A program made the translations under genes and the position numbers. 64,000 nucleotides of DNA from Actinomadura litoris. GTDB taxonomy: Bacteria > Actinomycetota > Actinomycetes > Streptosporangiales > Streptosporangiaceae. The stretch covers positions 1 to 64,000 of the forward strand of contig NZ_WOFH01000007.1 of the NCBI RefSeq assembly GCF_009733595.1. The letters run 5' to 3'. The notes beneath the pieces were generated by a model. That model had not been told where the DNA came from, made no database searches, and saw only the letters and a program-made list of their open reading frames with translations. This document shows positions 1-9,553 of this stretch, in pieces. Numbering within the stretch: the stretch's first letter is position 1; every line of letters begins with the position of its first letter.

Positions 1-2
1 CC

Positions 3-1031
<1,029 letters not shown>

Positions 1032-1061
1032 CGCGGCCGCCCCTCTCATCGGGAGCATGCA

Positions 1062-2723
1062 GTGAGATCCGTAGCGCTCGGACCGCAGTACCGCGAGGAC
1101 ACCCTCCGCGACCTCGCCGGGACGGAGTTCGACGTCCTGGTGGTCGGCGGCGGCATCACCGGCACGGGCGTCGCCCTGGACGCGGTCTCCCGGGGCCTGT
1201 CCGTGGCCCTGGTGGAGGCGCGCGACTTCGCGTCCGGGACCTCGGGCCGCTCCAGCAAGCTCATCCACGGCGGGCTGCGCTACCTGGAGCGGCGCGAGTT
1301 CGGGCTGGTCAGGGAGGCGCTGCGGGAGCGCGGCCTGCTGCTGCGGCTCGCGCCGCACCTGGTGCGCCCGGTCCGGTTCCTGTATCCGCTGCGGCACCGG
1401 ATGTGGGAGCGGGCCTACGTCAGCGCGGGCGTCACGCTGTACGACACGATGGGCGGCGCCGGGGCGCTCCCCCGGCACCGCCACCTGACCCGTCGCGGCG
1501 CCCTGCGGGAGGCCCCGGCGCTGCGCTCGGACGTGGTGGTCGGCGCGATCCAGTACCACGACGCCCAGGTGGACGACGCGCGCTACACGATGATGGTCGC
1601 CCGGACGGCCGCGCACTACGGCGCCCGGATCGCGACCCACGCCAGGGTGACGGGCTTCCTGCGGGAGAGCGAGCGGGTGACCGGGGCGCGCGTCCTGGAC
1701 CTGGAGGGCGGGCGGGAGATCGCCGTCCGGGCGCGCCGGGTCGTCTGCGCGACCGGGGTGTGGACGGACGACGCGCAGGCCATGACCGGGCGGCGGGCGC
1801 GGATCGGCGTGCAGGCGTCCAAGGGCGCGCACCTGATCGTGCCGCGCGACCGGATCCCGATGGACACGGGCCTGGTCACGCGGACGGAGCGGAGCGTCCT
1901 GTTCGTGATCCCGTGGGGGCGGCACTGGCTCGTCGGGACGACCGACACCCCGTGGGACGACGCGCCCGACGCGCCCGTCGCCGACCACACCGACATCGGC
2001 TACATCCTCGACCAGGCCAACGCGGTGCTGCGCACGCCGCTGACCCGCGAGGACATCGAGGGCGTGTACGCGGGGCTGCGCCCGCTGCTGTCGGCCGAGG
2101 AGGGCGACACGGCCCGCATGTCCCGCGAGCACGCGGTCGCCGAGCCGGTCCCGGGCATGGTCGTGGTCGCGGGCGGCAAGTTCACGACCTACCGGGTGAT
2201 GGCGCGGGACGCGGTGGACGCGGTCGTCGAGGGCCTGGAGGAGCCGGTGCCCGCCTCGGTGACCGAGCGGCTGCCGGTCCTCGGCGCGGTCGGCTTCGAG
2301 GTGCTGTGGAACGACCGCCGCCGGATCGCCGCCGGGTCGGGGCTGCACGTCGCGCGGGTCGAGCACCTGCTGCGCCGGTACGGGTCGTGCGTCCACGACG
2401 TCCTGGACCTGATCGCCGGTGACCCGGCGCTCGGCGCCCCCCTCCCCGGCGCGGAGGACTACCTGTGCGCCGAGGCCGTCCACGCGGTGACCCACGAGGG
2501 CGCGCTGCACCTGGACGACGTCCTCGCCCGCCGCCTCCGCGTCCTGATCGAGGAGCGGGACGGCGGTCTGGAGGCGGCGGCGCACGTCGCGGGGCTGCTC
2601 GCGCCGCATCTGGGCTGGAGCGCCGAGGACGCCGCGGGCGAGGTCGAGCGGTACGCGTCGCTGGTCAGGTCGGAGCGCCGCGACGGCCCGGCGGCCGCGG
2701 AACCCCCGGTGACCGCCGCCTGA
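1062..2723 (+). CDS. glpD: Aerobic glycerol-3-phosphate dehydrogenase
   Basis: FAD-dependent, membrane-associated enzyme that oxidises glycerol-3-phosphate to dihydroxyacetone phosphate and passes electrons to the quinone pool. The 553-residue length is normal. The Rossmann FAD motif VVGGGITGTGVALDA is at about residues 27-41, and GTSGRSSKLIHGGLRYLE, a GlpD signature, follows. The C-terminal 130 residues match the DAO_C region. The GTG start is preceded by a GGGAG about ten bases upstream. It completes the pathway begun by the glycerol kinase just upstream and ends 8 bases before the convergent glycosyltransferase. Confidence 0.96.
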   Translation: MRSVALGPQYREDTLRDLAGTEFDVLVVGGGITGTGVALDAVSRGLSVALVEARDFASGTSGRSSKLIHGGLRYLERREFGLVREALRERGLLLRLAPHLVRPVRFLYPLRHRMWERAYVSAGVTLYDTMGGAGALPRHRHLTRRGALREAPALRSDVVVGAIQYHDAQVDDARYTMMVARTAAHYGARIATHARVTGFLRESERVTGARVLDLEGGREIAVRARRVVCATGVWTDDAQAMTGRRARIGVQASKGAHLIVPRDRIPMDTGLVTRTERSVLFVIPWGRHWLVGTTDTPWDDAPDAPVADHTDIGYILDQANAVLRTPLTREDIEGVYAGLRPLLSAEEGDTARMSREHAVAEPVPGMVVVAGGKFTTYRVMARDAVDAVVEGLEEPVPASVTERLPVLGAVGFEVLWNDRRRIAAGSGLHVARVEHLLRRYGSCVHDVLDLIAGDPALGAPLPGAEDYLCAEAVHAVTHEGALHLDDVLARRLRVLIEERDGGLEAAAHVAGLLAPHLGWSAEDAAGEVERYASLVRSERRDGPAAAEPPVTAA

Positions 2724-2730
2724 CCGCCCG

Positions 2731-3966
2731 CTAGAGGGAGTCGGTCTCCAGGGCGGGGGCCGGAGCGGTCCCCCGGCCCGCCTCCCGCGGGGGGCTCTCC
2801 TCGCGGACGGGCGCGGCGTCGTCGAGGAGCCCGAACAACCGGTCCCAGCGGGCGAGCACCGCCTCCGGGTGGAACCGCCGGACCGACGCGCGGGCCGCGC
2901 CGCCGAGCGCCCGGCGCAGGTCCGGGTCGTCCATCAGGCGGCCGAGCGCGGTGGCGAACGCGGCGGTGTCGCGGCGCGGGGCCAGCAGGCCGCACTGGCC
3001 GTCCTCGATCAGCACGCGGACCCCGGGCGCGCAGTCGAAGGCGACCGCGGGGAGCCCGTAGGCCATCGCCTCCATCAGCGACATGGGCAGCCCCTCGTCC
3101 CGGGACGGCAGCGCGACGACCGACGCCTCGATCAGCGCCTCCTCCACGTCGGCGACCACCCCCCGGAACTCGACCGAGCCCGCGATCCCGGCGTCCTCGG
3201 CCCGCGCGCGCAACTCGTCCTCCTGCGGGCCGCCGCCGTAGACGTGCAGCCGCCAGCCTGGGCGGGTCGCGACCGCCTCCGCCCACGCCTCCAGCAGCAG
3301 GTCGATCCCCTTCTCGTGGGACAGGCGCCCCACGCAGGCCACGACGGGCAGGTCGAGCGTCGGGTGGGCGCGCGGCTCGACCGGCAGCGGGTTCGGGATG
3401 TGGTCGACGTTGGTCATGCCGTCGCGCGCCCAGGCGTCGGCGTCCTCGGCGGTGAGGACCAGCAGCCGGTCCACCCCGGCGAAGTGCTCCCTGACCCGGC
3501 GGTAGCGGGAGGAGCGGCGGCTCGCCGCGTACGACTCGTGGCTCATCCCGACGACGCGCAGGCCCGAGGTGTCGGCCCGCCGGACCCACTCCATCGCCCA
3601 CACCTGCGCGACGACCACCATCGCGCCGGGCCGGGCGGCGGCGAACAGCTCGGTCAGCCGGGCGGCGCCGCGCCGCTGCGACGCCCGGCGCCACAGCTCG
3701 CGCCCGAAGGCCACCGGGTTCAGGCGCCCCCGCGCCGTGGCGGGCCGCCACGCGAACGCGGGCGGGCGCCACCGCCGGTGCAGCACCTCCACGGCATAGG
3801 AGCCGTCCCGGCCGTGGTGGTGGGACGCGGCGCCCCGGGTGACGCCGACGAGCGTGACGCGGTCGCCGCGTCCGGCCAGGAGGCGGGCCATGAGGTGCGC
3901 CCAGCGCTGGAGGCCGCCCATGTCGTCGACGTTGTCGCAGATGATGAAGACGTCACGTCCGGCCAC
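2731..3966 (-). CDS. Glycosyltransferase family 4 (GT-B fold)
   Basis: A retaining GT-B glycosyltransferase of 411 residues. The N-terminal half contains DNVDDMGGLQRWAHLMARLL, the usual loop that touches the acceptor. The C-terminal half has VACVGRLSHEKGIDLLLEAW and the donor-binding PSRDEGLPMSLMEAMAYGLP with the conserved E-x7-E pair. The last 30 residues are charged and low complexity. Its start overlaps the end of the upstream family 2 glycosyltransferase by 14 bases, so the two are co-translated and probably work on one cell-surface polymer. The substrate cannot be read from sequence. Confidence 0.9.
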   Translation of the reverse strand: MAGRDVFIICDNVDDMGGLQRWAHLMARLLAGRGDRVTLVGVTRGAASHHHGRDGSYAVEVLHRRWRPPAFAWRPATARGRLNPVAFGRELWRRASQRRGAARLTELFAAARPGAMVVVAQVWAMEWVRRADTSGLRVVGMSHESYAASRRSSRYRRVREHFAGVDRLLVLTAEDADAWARDGMTNVDHIPNPLPVEPRAHPTLDLPVVACVGRLSHEKGIDLLLEAWAEAVATRPGWRLHVYGGGPQEDELRARAEDAGIAGSVEFRGVVADVEEALIEASVVALPSRDEGLPMSLMEAMAYGLPAVAFDCAPGVRVLIEDGQCGLLAPRRDTAAFATALGRLMDDPDLRRALGGAARASVRRFHPEAVLARWDRLFGLLDDAAPVREESPPREAGRGTAPAPALETDSL

Positions 3967-5698
3967 GGCCGCTCCTTCCCGGAAGGCGCCGCGCGGCGGT
4001 CCCGCGCGTGGCCGCCGCCCCGAGGAATCTCCGGGCCAGGCGTCCGGGGCGGGAGGTGGCGGCGCCCAGCACGATCGCCCGCGCGAGCCGTCCCCGCGTC
4101 CCGGCGGAGTCGAGGGCGAAGGCCAGGTGCCCGCCGGCGGTGGTGTAGGAGAGGAGCCGGTCGGCGGCGAACCGCGTCAGCCGGGGCCGCACCGGGAACG
4201 CGACGCCGTCCAGCGGCGGCGATCCGGGGCCGGCGCCGGGACGGGTGACCAGCTCCCCGCGTCCCGTGCCCACCCGGAGCCGCACGTCCCAGACGGGGTC
4301 GGTGAGGCCGATCGGGCGGATCCGGCGCGCGGGGTCGAACTCGGCGCTCCAGGCCAGCACGTCGCCCCGGTGCTCGACGCGCGCGGGCGTCCGCGCCGTC
4401 CTGGACGGGCGGCGCCGGTCGCGGAACTCCAGCGCGGCCGTCAGCGCGGCGCCGGGCGGGATCCGGCCGAGCGGGTTCAGCACGGTCCCGGCGACGCGCG
4501 CCAGGCCGTCCCGCATCTCAAGCCGGGTCACGGTGTTGGCGGGCCGCAGCTTCTTCAGGGACCGCTTGTGCAGGCGGAGGCCGGTCACGTCAAGGACGCG
4601 GCGTGCCAGCGCATCCCCGGCGGGGTCGCCCCAGTAGATCCGCCCGTCCCGCTCCCGCAGGTGGACGCGCAGCTCGGGACGCTCCGCCCGGTCGTACTCG
4701 GCGGCCGCCAGCGCGCCCTCGTGGTCGCCCTCGCGGAGCAGGAACGCCGCGATCGCGGGCAGCGTCTGGGCGGTCTCGAACGCCCGCGGGTCCAGCTCGG
4801 CGAGGTAGGCGGAGGCGAGGTCGAGGAAGCGCGCGCGGTGGGCGGGGTCGCGGGCGCGCAGGTCCCGCAGGTGCAGGGGGAGGTCGTGGTTGACGAACTT
4901 GACGTCCTTGGCCCGCTTCAGCTCGTGCGCCCCGCGCCCCGCGAACAGCGCGTCGATGCGCCGGTGGATCTCCAGCCGGTCGGCGAGGCTGGCCGTCTCG
5001 GCGCGCCGGTTGGAGATCGACGGCGCCGCCGCCCCCTCCTGGACCAGCCAGCTGTAGACGCGGTGCGGGATCAGGGCCGTGCCCTCGGCCGCGAGGTAGG
5101 CCTCGGCGGTGAACAGCAGGTCCTCGTAGTGGAGCCGCTCGATGAACCGCAGACCGGCGCGCTCCAGGAAGTCCCGGCGGTAGACCTTGTTGGTCGAGAG
5201 CGTGTCGTAGAGGAGGTTGGGGTACTCGCCCAGCGACCCGTAGAGGACGCTGCGCCTGTAGAGCCAGGGGAACCAGGGGCGGACGCGGTCCGGGCCGCCC
5301 TCGGGGACGTCCAGGAAGATCCGTTCGCAGAGCCCTGAGACCAGGTCGGCGCCGGTGTCCTCGGCGGCGGCGACGAGGTTGAGGCAGGCGTGCCGGTCCA
5401 GCAGGTCGTCGCTGTCGAGGAACATCAGGTAGCGGCCGTCGGAGCGCTCGATCCCGGCGTTGCGCGGGCCGCCGCAGCCCCCGGAGTTGGACGGCAGGTG
5501 CACCGCGGCGACCCGGCCGGGATGCGCGGCGGCCAGCCGGTCGGCCACCCGGCCCGTCCCGTCGGTGCTCGCGTCGTCGACGATCACCGTCTGGACGCCG
5601 CCCAGCGACTGCCCCAGCGCCGAGGCCACCGCCCGCGGCAGCCGCCGCTCGTCGTTGTAGGCGATCACCACCACGCTGACCCGCGGGCGCGCCCGCAT
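3953..5698 (-). CDS. Glycosyltransferase family 2 with long C-terminal beta-rich extension
   Basis: The first about 230 residues are a GT-A domain: VSVVVIAYNDERRLPRAV at the start, VIVDDASTDGT near residue 40 and the metal-binding FLDSDD at 94-98. The remaining 350 residues include a helical linker and a beta-rich region (about 390-520) like the domain after the GT2 module in actinomycete TagF/teichoic-acid-type proteins. No CDP-glycerol transferase domain is present. The ATG is preceded by a purine-rich GGGGGAGGGGGG. Coupled to the GT4 gene downstream. A role in teichoic acid or capsule synthesis is an inference. Confidence 0.88.
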   Translation of the reverse strand: MRARPRVSVVVIAYNDERRLPRAVASALGQSLGGVQTVIVDDASTDGTGRVADRLAAAHPGRVAAVHLPSNSGGCGGPRNAGIERSDGRYLMFLDSDDLLDRHACLNLVAAAEDTGADLVSGLCERIFLDVPEGGPDRVRPWFPWLYRRSVLYGSLGEYPNLLYDTLSTNKVYRRDFLERAGLRFIERLHYEDLLFTAEAYLAAEGTALIPHRVYSWLVQEGAAAPSISNRRAETASLADRLEIHRRIDALFAGRGAHELKRAKDVKFVNHDLPLHLRDLRARDPAHRARFLDLASAYLAELDPRAFETAQTLPAIAAFLLREGDHEGALAAAEYDRAERPELRVHLRERDGRIYWGDPAGDALARRVLDVTGLRLHKRSLKKLRPANTVTRLEMRDGLARVAGTVLNPLGRIPPGAALTAALEFRDRRRPSRTARTPARVEHRGDVLAWSAEFDPARRIRPIGLTDPVWDVRLRVGTGRGELVTRPGAGPGSPPLDGVAFPVRPRLTRFAADRLLSYTTAGGHLAFALDSAGTRGRLARAIVLGAATSRPGRLARRFLGAAATRGTAARRLPGRSGRGRT

Positions 5699-5921
5699 GG
5701 GCGGTCCCCCCTCCCCCGGCTTGCCTCGTCAGCCGGGAGTGTTTCCAGGAACGCCGCGTGAACGTCCAAGACCGATCAAAGGGCGTCAATGATTCCCATT
5801 ACCCGAAACCGGGAGCACCGGGCGAGGCCGGGCATGCCGGAAGCCGCCCGGCGGTGCCGGGCTGCTTCCGTGCGGCCTCCAGCGGCGTTCCTGCGCGCCG
5901 CGTGGGGGGCGGGAGGGTGGG

Positions 5922-6704
5922 TCAGCCCGAGTAGTCGGGGTAGCCGTAGCCCACGACCTGCGACTTCTTGCGGATCTTCTGCTTCACCGCGTCGCCGGTG
6001 TTGCCCTCGACGGTGCTGATCGTGCCGTTGCCGTTGTCCTTGACGACGAACCCGACGTGCTCGATGCCGTCGATGCCGCCGCTGCGGCCGTTCTTGAAGT
6101 CGAAGAAGACGACCGAGCCGGGCTTGGCCTTCTGGCCCCAGCGGCCCTCCTTCTTGAACCAGGTGGCGTGCTGGACGGTGTAGGCGTCCCAGCCCATGTC
6201 CTTGGCGCCGACCTGCGCGCCGACCCACGAGACGAACATGTTGCACCAGCTCGCGCCCTTGTACTCGCGCACGGCGCCGCCGTCCCGCTTGGCGGTCTCG
6301 GCCGCGTGCGGGGTGGACATGTACCACTTGTGGAACTTGGTGTTGCCGCCCTTGCCCTCGCGGATGCCCACCTGCGACTCGGCCATCTTGATGACTTCCT
6401 TGGCCTTGACGCGGTGCGGCGGCACCTTGAAGCCCTCGCGGCGGGCCTCGGCGGCCTGCGAGAGCGCCGGGGCACCGGCCTTGTGGGCGGACCGCTCGGC
6501 GTGCGCGGGCTCGCCCGCGACGTGCGCGACCGACGCGGCGCGGGCCGGGGTCTCGGCGGTGGCGCTGTCGCTCGCGAGGGGGTTGAAGACGGCCAGCCCG
6601 AGGGCGCCGACGAGGACCGCGCCGACGGCGACACCGACGGCCCTGTCCTCGGCGGACAGGCTGGACAGGCTGGCGATGGAAAGTCGATCGAAACGACCGG
6701 TCAT
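5922..6704 (-). CDS. Membrane-anchored CHAP-domain protein (putative cell-wall amidase/endopeptidase)
   Basis: 260 residues from the ATG at 6704, chosen because AAGGAG lies nine bases upstream and because longer versions would run into the riboswitch. One hydrophobic segment at about residues 20-42 (AVGVAVGAVLVGALGLAVF) acts as signal anchor. An Ala-rich linker is followed by a CHAP domain from about 115 to 260: GASWCNMFVSWVG carries the catalytic Cys and GIEHVGFV the His. CHAP enzymes cut peptide cross-bridges or the amide bond of peptidoglycan. Expression is likely controlled by the ydaO-type RNA directly upstream, which links wall remodelling to c-di-AMP. Confidence 0.9.
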   Translation of the reverse strand: MTGRFDRLSIASLSSLSAEDRAVGVAVGAVLVGALGLAVFNPLASDSATAETPARAASVAHVAGEPAHAERSAHKAGAPALSQAAEARREGFKVPPHRVKAKEVIKMAESQVGIREGKGGNTKFHKWYMSTPHAAETAKRDGGAVREYKGASWCNMFVSWVGAQVGAKDMGWDAYTVQHATWFKKEGRWGQKAKPGSVVFFDFKNGRSGGIDGIEHVGFVVKDNGNGTISTVEGNTGDAVKQKIRKKSQVVGYGYPDYSG

Positions 6705-6723
6705 GCAGGGGATCTCCTTGTCT

Positions 6724-6861
6724 TCCATGGCGCCTACCGGGTTAGCTGACGGATTCGGGCATGGAAGAGCCCTACGGCGCGCTCTGGGAGCGCCCCGATT
6801 CACCCCTGGAACCTGGGTCCCCGGCTCCGTGCGGTCTGGGACGACCGGCACGGACTCGGCC
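6724..6861 (-). ncRNA. ydaO-yuaA type c-di-AMP riboswitch
   Basis: Read on the minus strand, this leader contains the conserved blocks of the ydaO aptamer in order: GGGGACCCAGG, GGGGUGAAUCGGG, GUAGGGCUCUUCC, GCCCGAAUCCGUCAGCUAACC. The closing helix pairs CUUCCAUG with CAUGGAAG. The 3' end of that helix is about five bases before the AAGGAG ribosome binding site of the CHAP gene. Family members bind cyclic di-AMP and usually turn off wall hydrolase and ion transport genes. The blocks are seen directly; control in cis of the CHAP gene is inferred from position. Confidence 0.92.
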
Positions 6862-7022
6862 TCGCACCGCGGAACACGATGCGTTTCGGATGTATCTCAG
6901 TGACTGATCTGAGGAGCGCCCTTCATCGGGCGCGCGCCGCGGGCGGGTTCCGCTCCGCGACCGCCGTCCGCGCTTCGCGCGTCCGGCCCACAACGCATGG
7001 AACGCGTTGGGTGATTTCGGTA

Positions 7023-7051
7023 GAAGGTACCAACCTTCCCAAGAAAAGCAA
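7023..7051 (-). promoter_or_regulatory. Candidate promoter for the riboswitch-CHAP transcript
   Basis: On the minus strand TTGCTT (7046-7051) and TACCTT (7024-7029) are separated by 16 bases in an unusually AT-rich patch. The -10 is embedded in an inverted repeat GAAGGT-n4-ACCTTC, a possible operator. Transcription from here would give a leader of about 310 bases, with the aptamer in its second half. The rest of the stretch 6862-7358 shows no gene; it is the long leader and upstream region of the CHAP gene plus the 3' side of the phosphatase gene. Confidence 0.3.
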
Positions 7052-7348
7052 ACCAGGCACCAAACAGAGTCTTGCCTGATCAAAGCCCTCTCAAGGGAGT
7101 CCCAACGCCGGGGGCCCGCCGGGTCTTCCCGATCTTTCCCGGGTTCTCCGGCGGCGATCACAAGGAGGTCCCGGATCCCTTATGGCGGTGGAATCCCGCG
7201 CTTCCGAGCCGGTCCCGGCTTTACCTTGACCCCCGCACGCAACGCCCGGGTAAAAAAGGTCATCTTCGACGTGGCGAGGGGTCCGCCGGGCCTGCACAAA
7301 ACCCGGAATGAGTCCTACGTCACGCAGGGTTACGCCACGGGGAACGAA

Positions 7349-7362
7349 GTGACCTGGGTCAC
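7349..7362. promoter_or_regulatory. 14-bp palindrome GTGACC-TG-GGTCAC
   Basis: A perfect inverted repeat with 6-bp arms that overlaps the stop codon of the phosphatase gene. The same palindrome in complementary form is at 17295-17308 in front of the MMPL transporter. Two copies of one 6-2-6 palindrome in 10 kb suggest a dimeric regulator site, but no regulator is assigned. Confidence 0.3.
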
Positions 7363-9323
7363 TCGACGCGCAGGGCGAACAGCGTGGTGTCGTCGGCGGC
7401 GCGGTCGTGCTCCATCCGCGCCAGGACCTCGTCCAGCACCGGCTCGGGGCTGGACGCGCACTCCGCCAGGATGCCGGTGAGCCGCTCGATCCGCTCGTCC
7501 AGGTCGGCGTCCCGCCGCTCCACCAGCCCGTCGGTGTAGAGGAAGATCAGGTCGTCGGGCCTGAGCTGGATCCTGGCGGTCCCGTAGGCCCAGTCGGGCA
7601 CCGCGCCCAGCATCGGGTCCGGAACGACCTCCATCGGCGCCGCCAGCCCGCCCCGCACGAGGATCGGCGGCGGGTGGCCCGCGCACGTCCACTCCAGGAC
7701 GTGGCGGCGCGGCTCGAAGTGGGCCACGACGGCGGTGCCGGTCGCGGGCGGCTGGATGTGCCCGACCAGTTCGTTCAGCCAGCCCACGAGCCGTCCCGTG
7801 GGCTCCCCGGTGCACGCCAGCCCGAGCAGGCCGTTGCGGGTGCGGGCCATCGCGGCGGCGGCCGGGAGCCCGTGCCCCGCCGCGTCGCCGATCGCGAACA
7901 GCGCCCGCCCGTCGGGCATCGCCCGGGTCGCGAACCAGTCCCCGCCGATGCGGGCGGTGCTCTCGGCCGCCAGGCTGCGCAGGTCGACGCGCAGGCCCGG
8001 CAGCTCGTCCAGCTCGCTCTCGTCCGGCAGGATCGCCCGGCGCAGCGTCACCGCCACCCGCCGCTCCTGCGCCGTCTGGGCCTGCTGCTCCAGCATCTGC
8101 CGCCGGGTCTCGGCCAGCGCCCGCTCGATCCCGCGCCGCCGCGTGATGTCCTGCGAGACGATGTTGATCGAGACCGGCAGCCCGGAGTCGTCCAGCACCG
8201 GCTCGGCGAACACCCACAGGTGCCTCGGCGCGCCGTCCGGGCCGACGACGCGGTGCTCGGCCTCCACCGGCTCCCGGCGGGAGAACAGCGTCTGGACGGC
8301 CTCCTCCACCAGCGGGAGGTCGTCGTCCATCACGACCTTCGGCAGGTCGTCGGGCATCGGCGGCACCTGGTCGGCGCGCAGGCCGTAGTTCGCGAGCATC
8401 TGCGGGGTCCACTCGGCGTCGCCGGTCGCGAGGTCCCACTCCCCGAACCCGAGCAGCGCGAGCCGCTCGACCCGCTCCAGCCGCCGCGCCTGCCGGTCGG
8501 CGTCGTCGTGGTAGCGCCAGCTCACGCACAGGCCGGTGGGCACCGCCACGCACCGCACGCTCATCCGGGACGTCCGCGACAGCCCGCCCTGCGCGGTCGA
8601 GTACGTCATCGACGCCCGCTCCAGACGCCTCCCGGTCTCCACCACCTCCACGAACGCGTCGAAGAGCCCGCTCATCGCCATCCCCGGCTCGGTCGGGAGC
8701 AGCCGGCGGCCCGCCAGCTCCTCCGCGCCCCGGCCGAACAGGTCCCGCGCGAGGTCGTTCAGCTCCGCGTAGAGGAAGTCGGCGACCTGTCCGCCGGAGT
8801 CCCGGACCGGGATCAGGTGCGCCGCGCCGTCGAGCGCGCCGTCCAGGAACGCCCTGGCCACCGGGTCCTCGGGCAGCCCGGCGATGATCTCCGCGTCGTC
8901 GGCGGTGTCCTCGGTCCGGACGCGCCGCAGCACGTCCTCGGCCTGCGTCACCACGGCCCGCCGCTCGTCGGCGCCCTTCGCCCGGGGCGCCTTCCGCCCG
9001 GTCGGGGCGGCGCCCTCCGGACCCGGCACCCCTCCCCGGTCGCGTGCGCCGACCACCAGCGCCGCGGCCTCGGCCAGCTCCATGTCCATGTCGCGGGCCA
9101 GCCAGATCAGGTGCTGCAGCGCCTCCCCCGGCGGGACGCCCAGCCGCCGCGCCAGCACCACCCGCGCCTCCGCCAGGACCGCGCGGTCGTGCGCGGCGCC
9201 CCGCAGGTCCTCCAGGTCGGGCACGGCCGCGTGCGCGCCGGACGGACCGGCCCCCGCGGGCCTCCCCGCGGGATCGGGCGTCCGCGCCCCACCGCCGTCA
9301 GCTTCCGCCACCGCGTCCCCCAT
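7359..9323 (-). CDS. ANTAR-PAS-PAS-PP2C (SpoIIE-type) serine phosphatase
   Basis: 654-residue cytoplasmic signalling protein. Residues about 38-92 resemble an ANTAR helix bundle (ALQHLIWLARDMDMELAEAAALV). Two PAS-type sensor modules follow (about 165-280 and 285-400; the second ends in VSQDITRRRGIERALAETRRQ, a PAC/coiled linker). The last 210 residues are a PP2C/SpoIIE phosphatase with IGGDWFATR, IGDAAGHG, YTDGLVERR and DDTTLFAL metal-site motifs. Such proteins in actinomycetes usually dephosphorylate anti-anti-sigma factors. No anti-sigma kinase domain is attached. ANTAR domains normally bind RNA, so the fusion is of interest. Confidence 0.88.
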   Translation of the reverse strand: MGDAVAEADGGGARTPDPAGRPAGAGPSGAHAAVPDLEDLRGAAHDRAVLAEARVVLARRLGVPPGEALQHLIWLARDMDMELAEAAALVVGARDRGGVPGPEGAAPTGRKAPRAKGADERRAVVTQAEDVLRRVRTEDTADDAEIIAGLPEDPVARAFLDGALDGAAHLIPVRDSGGQVADFLYAELNDLARDLFGRGAEELAGRRLLPTEPGMAMSGLFDAFVEVVETGRRLERASMTYSTAQGGLSRTSRMSVRCVAVPTGLCVSWRYHDDADRQARRLERVERLALLGFGEWDLATGDAEWTPQMLANYGLRADQVPPMPDDLPKVVMDDDLPLVEEAVQTLFSRREPVEAEHRVVGPDGAPRHLWVFAEPVLDDSGLPVSINIVSQDITRRRGIERALAETRRQMLEQQAQTAQERRVAVTLRRAILPDESELDELPGLRVDLRSLAAESTARIGGDWFATRAMPDGRALFAIGDAAGHGLPAAAAMARTRNGLLGLACTGEPTGRLVGWLNELVGHIQPPATGTAVVAHFEPRRHVLEWTCAGHPPPILVRGGLAAPMEVVPDPMLGAVPDWAYGTARIQLRPDDLIFLYTDGLVERRDADLDERIERLTGILAECASSPEPVLDEVLARMEHDRAADDTTLFALRVE

Positions 9324-9553
9324 TCGGCGTTCGATGACCCCGGGAGAAAAGGTACATACACCGATGAAGGACTCTTCGCTGTCATTTCATCAGCAGGCCA
9401 GATCTTTAACCCGGTTTTCCGTTCGGCCCGGAGACGACCGGTTCAGGGGCACCTTCCCCGAAACCTCCCCGCCACACCCAGGCCCCCGGGAGCGGTCCAC
9501 TTCCCTCGATTGGATGGCGACAGGCGCGCCCCGGCGTCCCTAGCGTGAACCCC

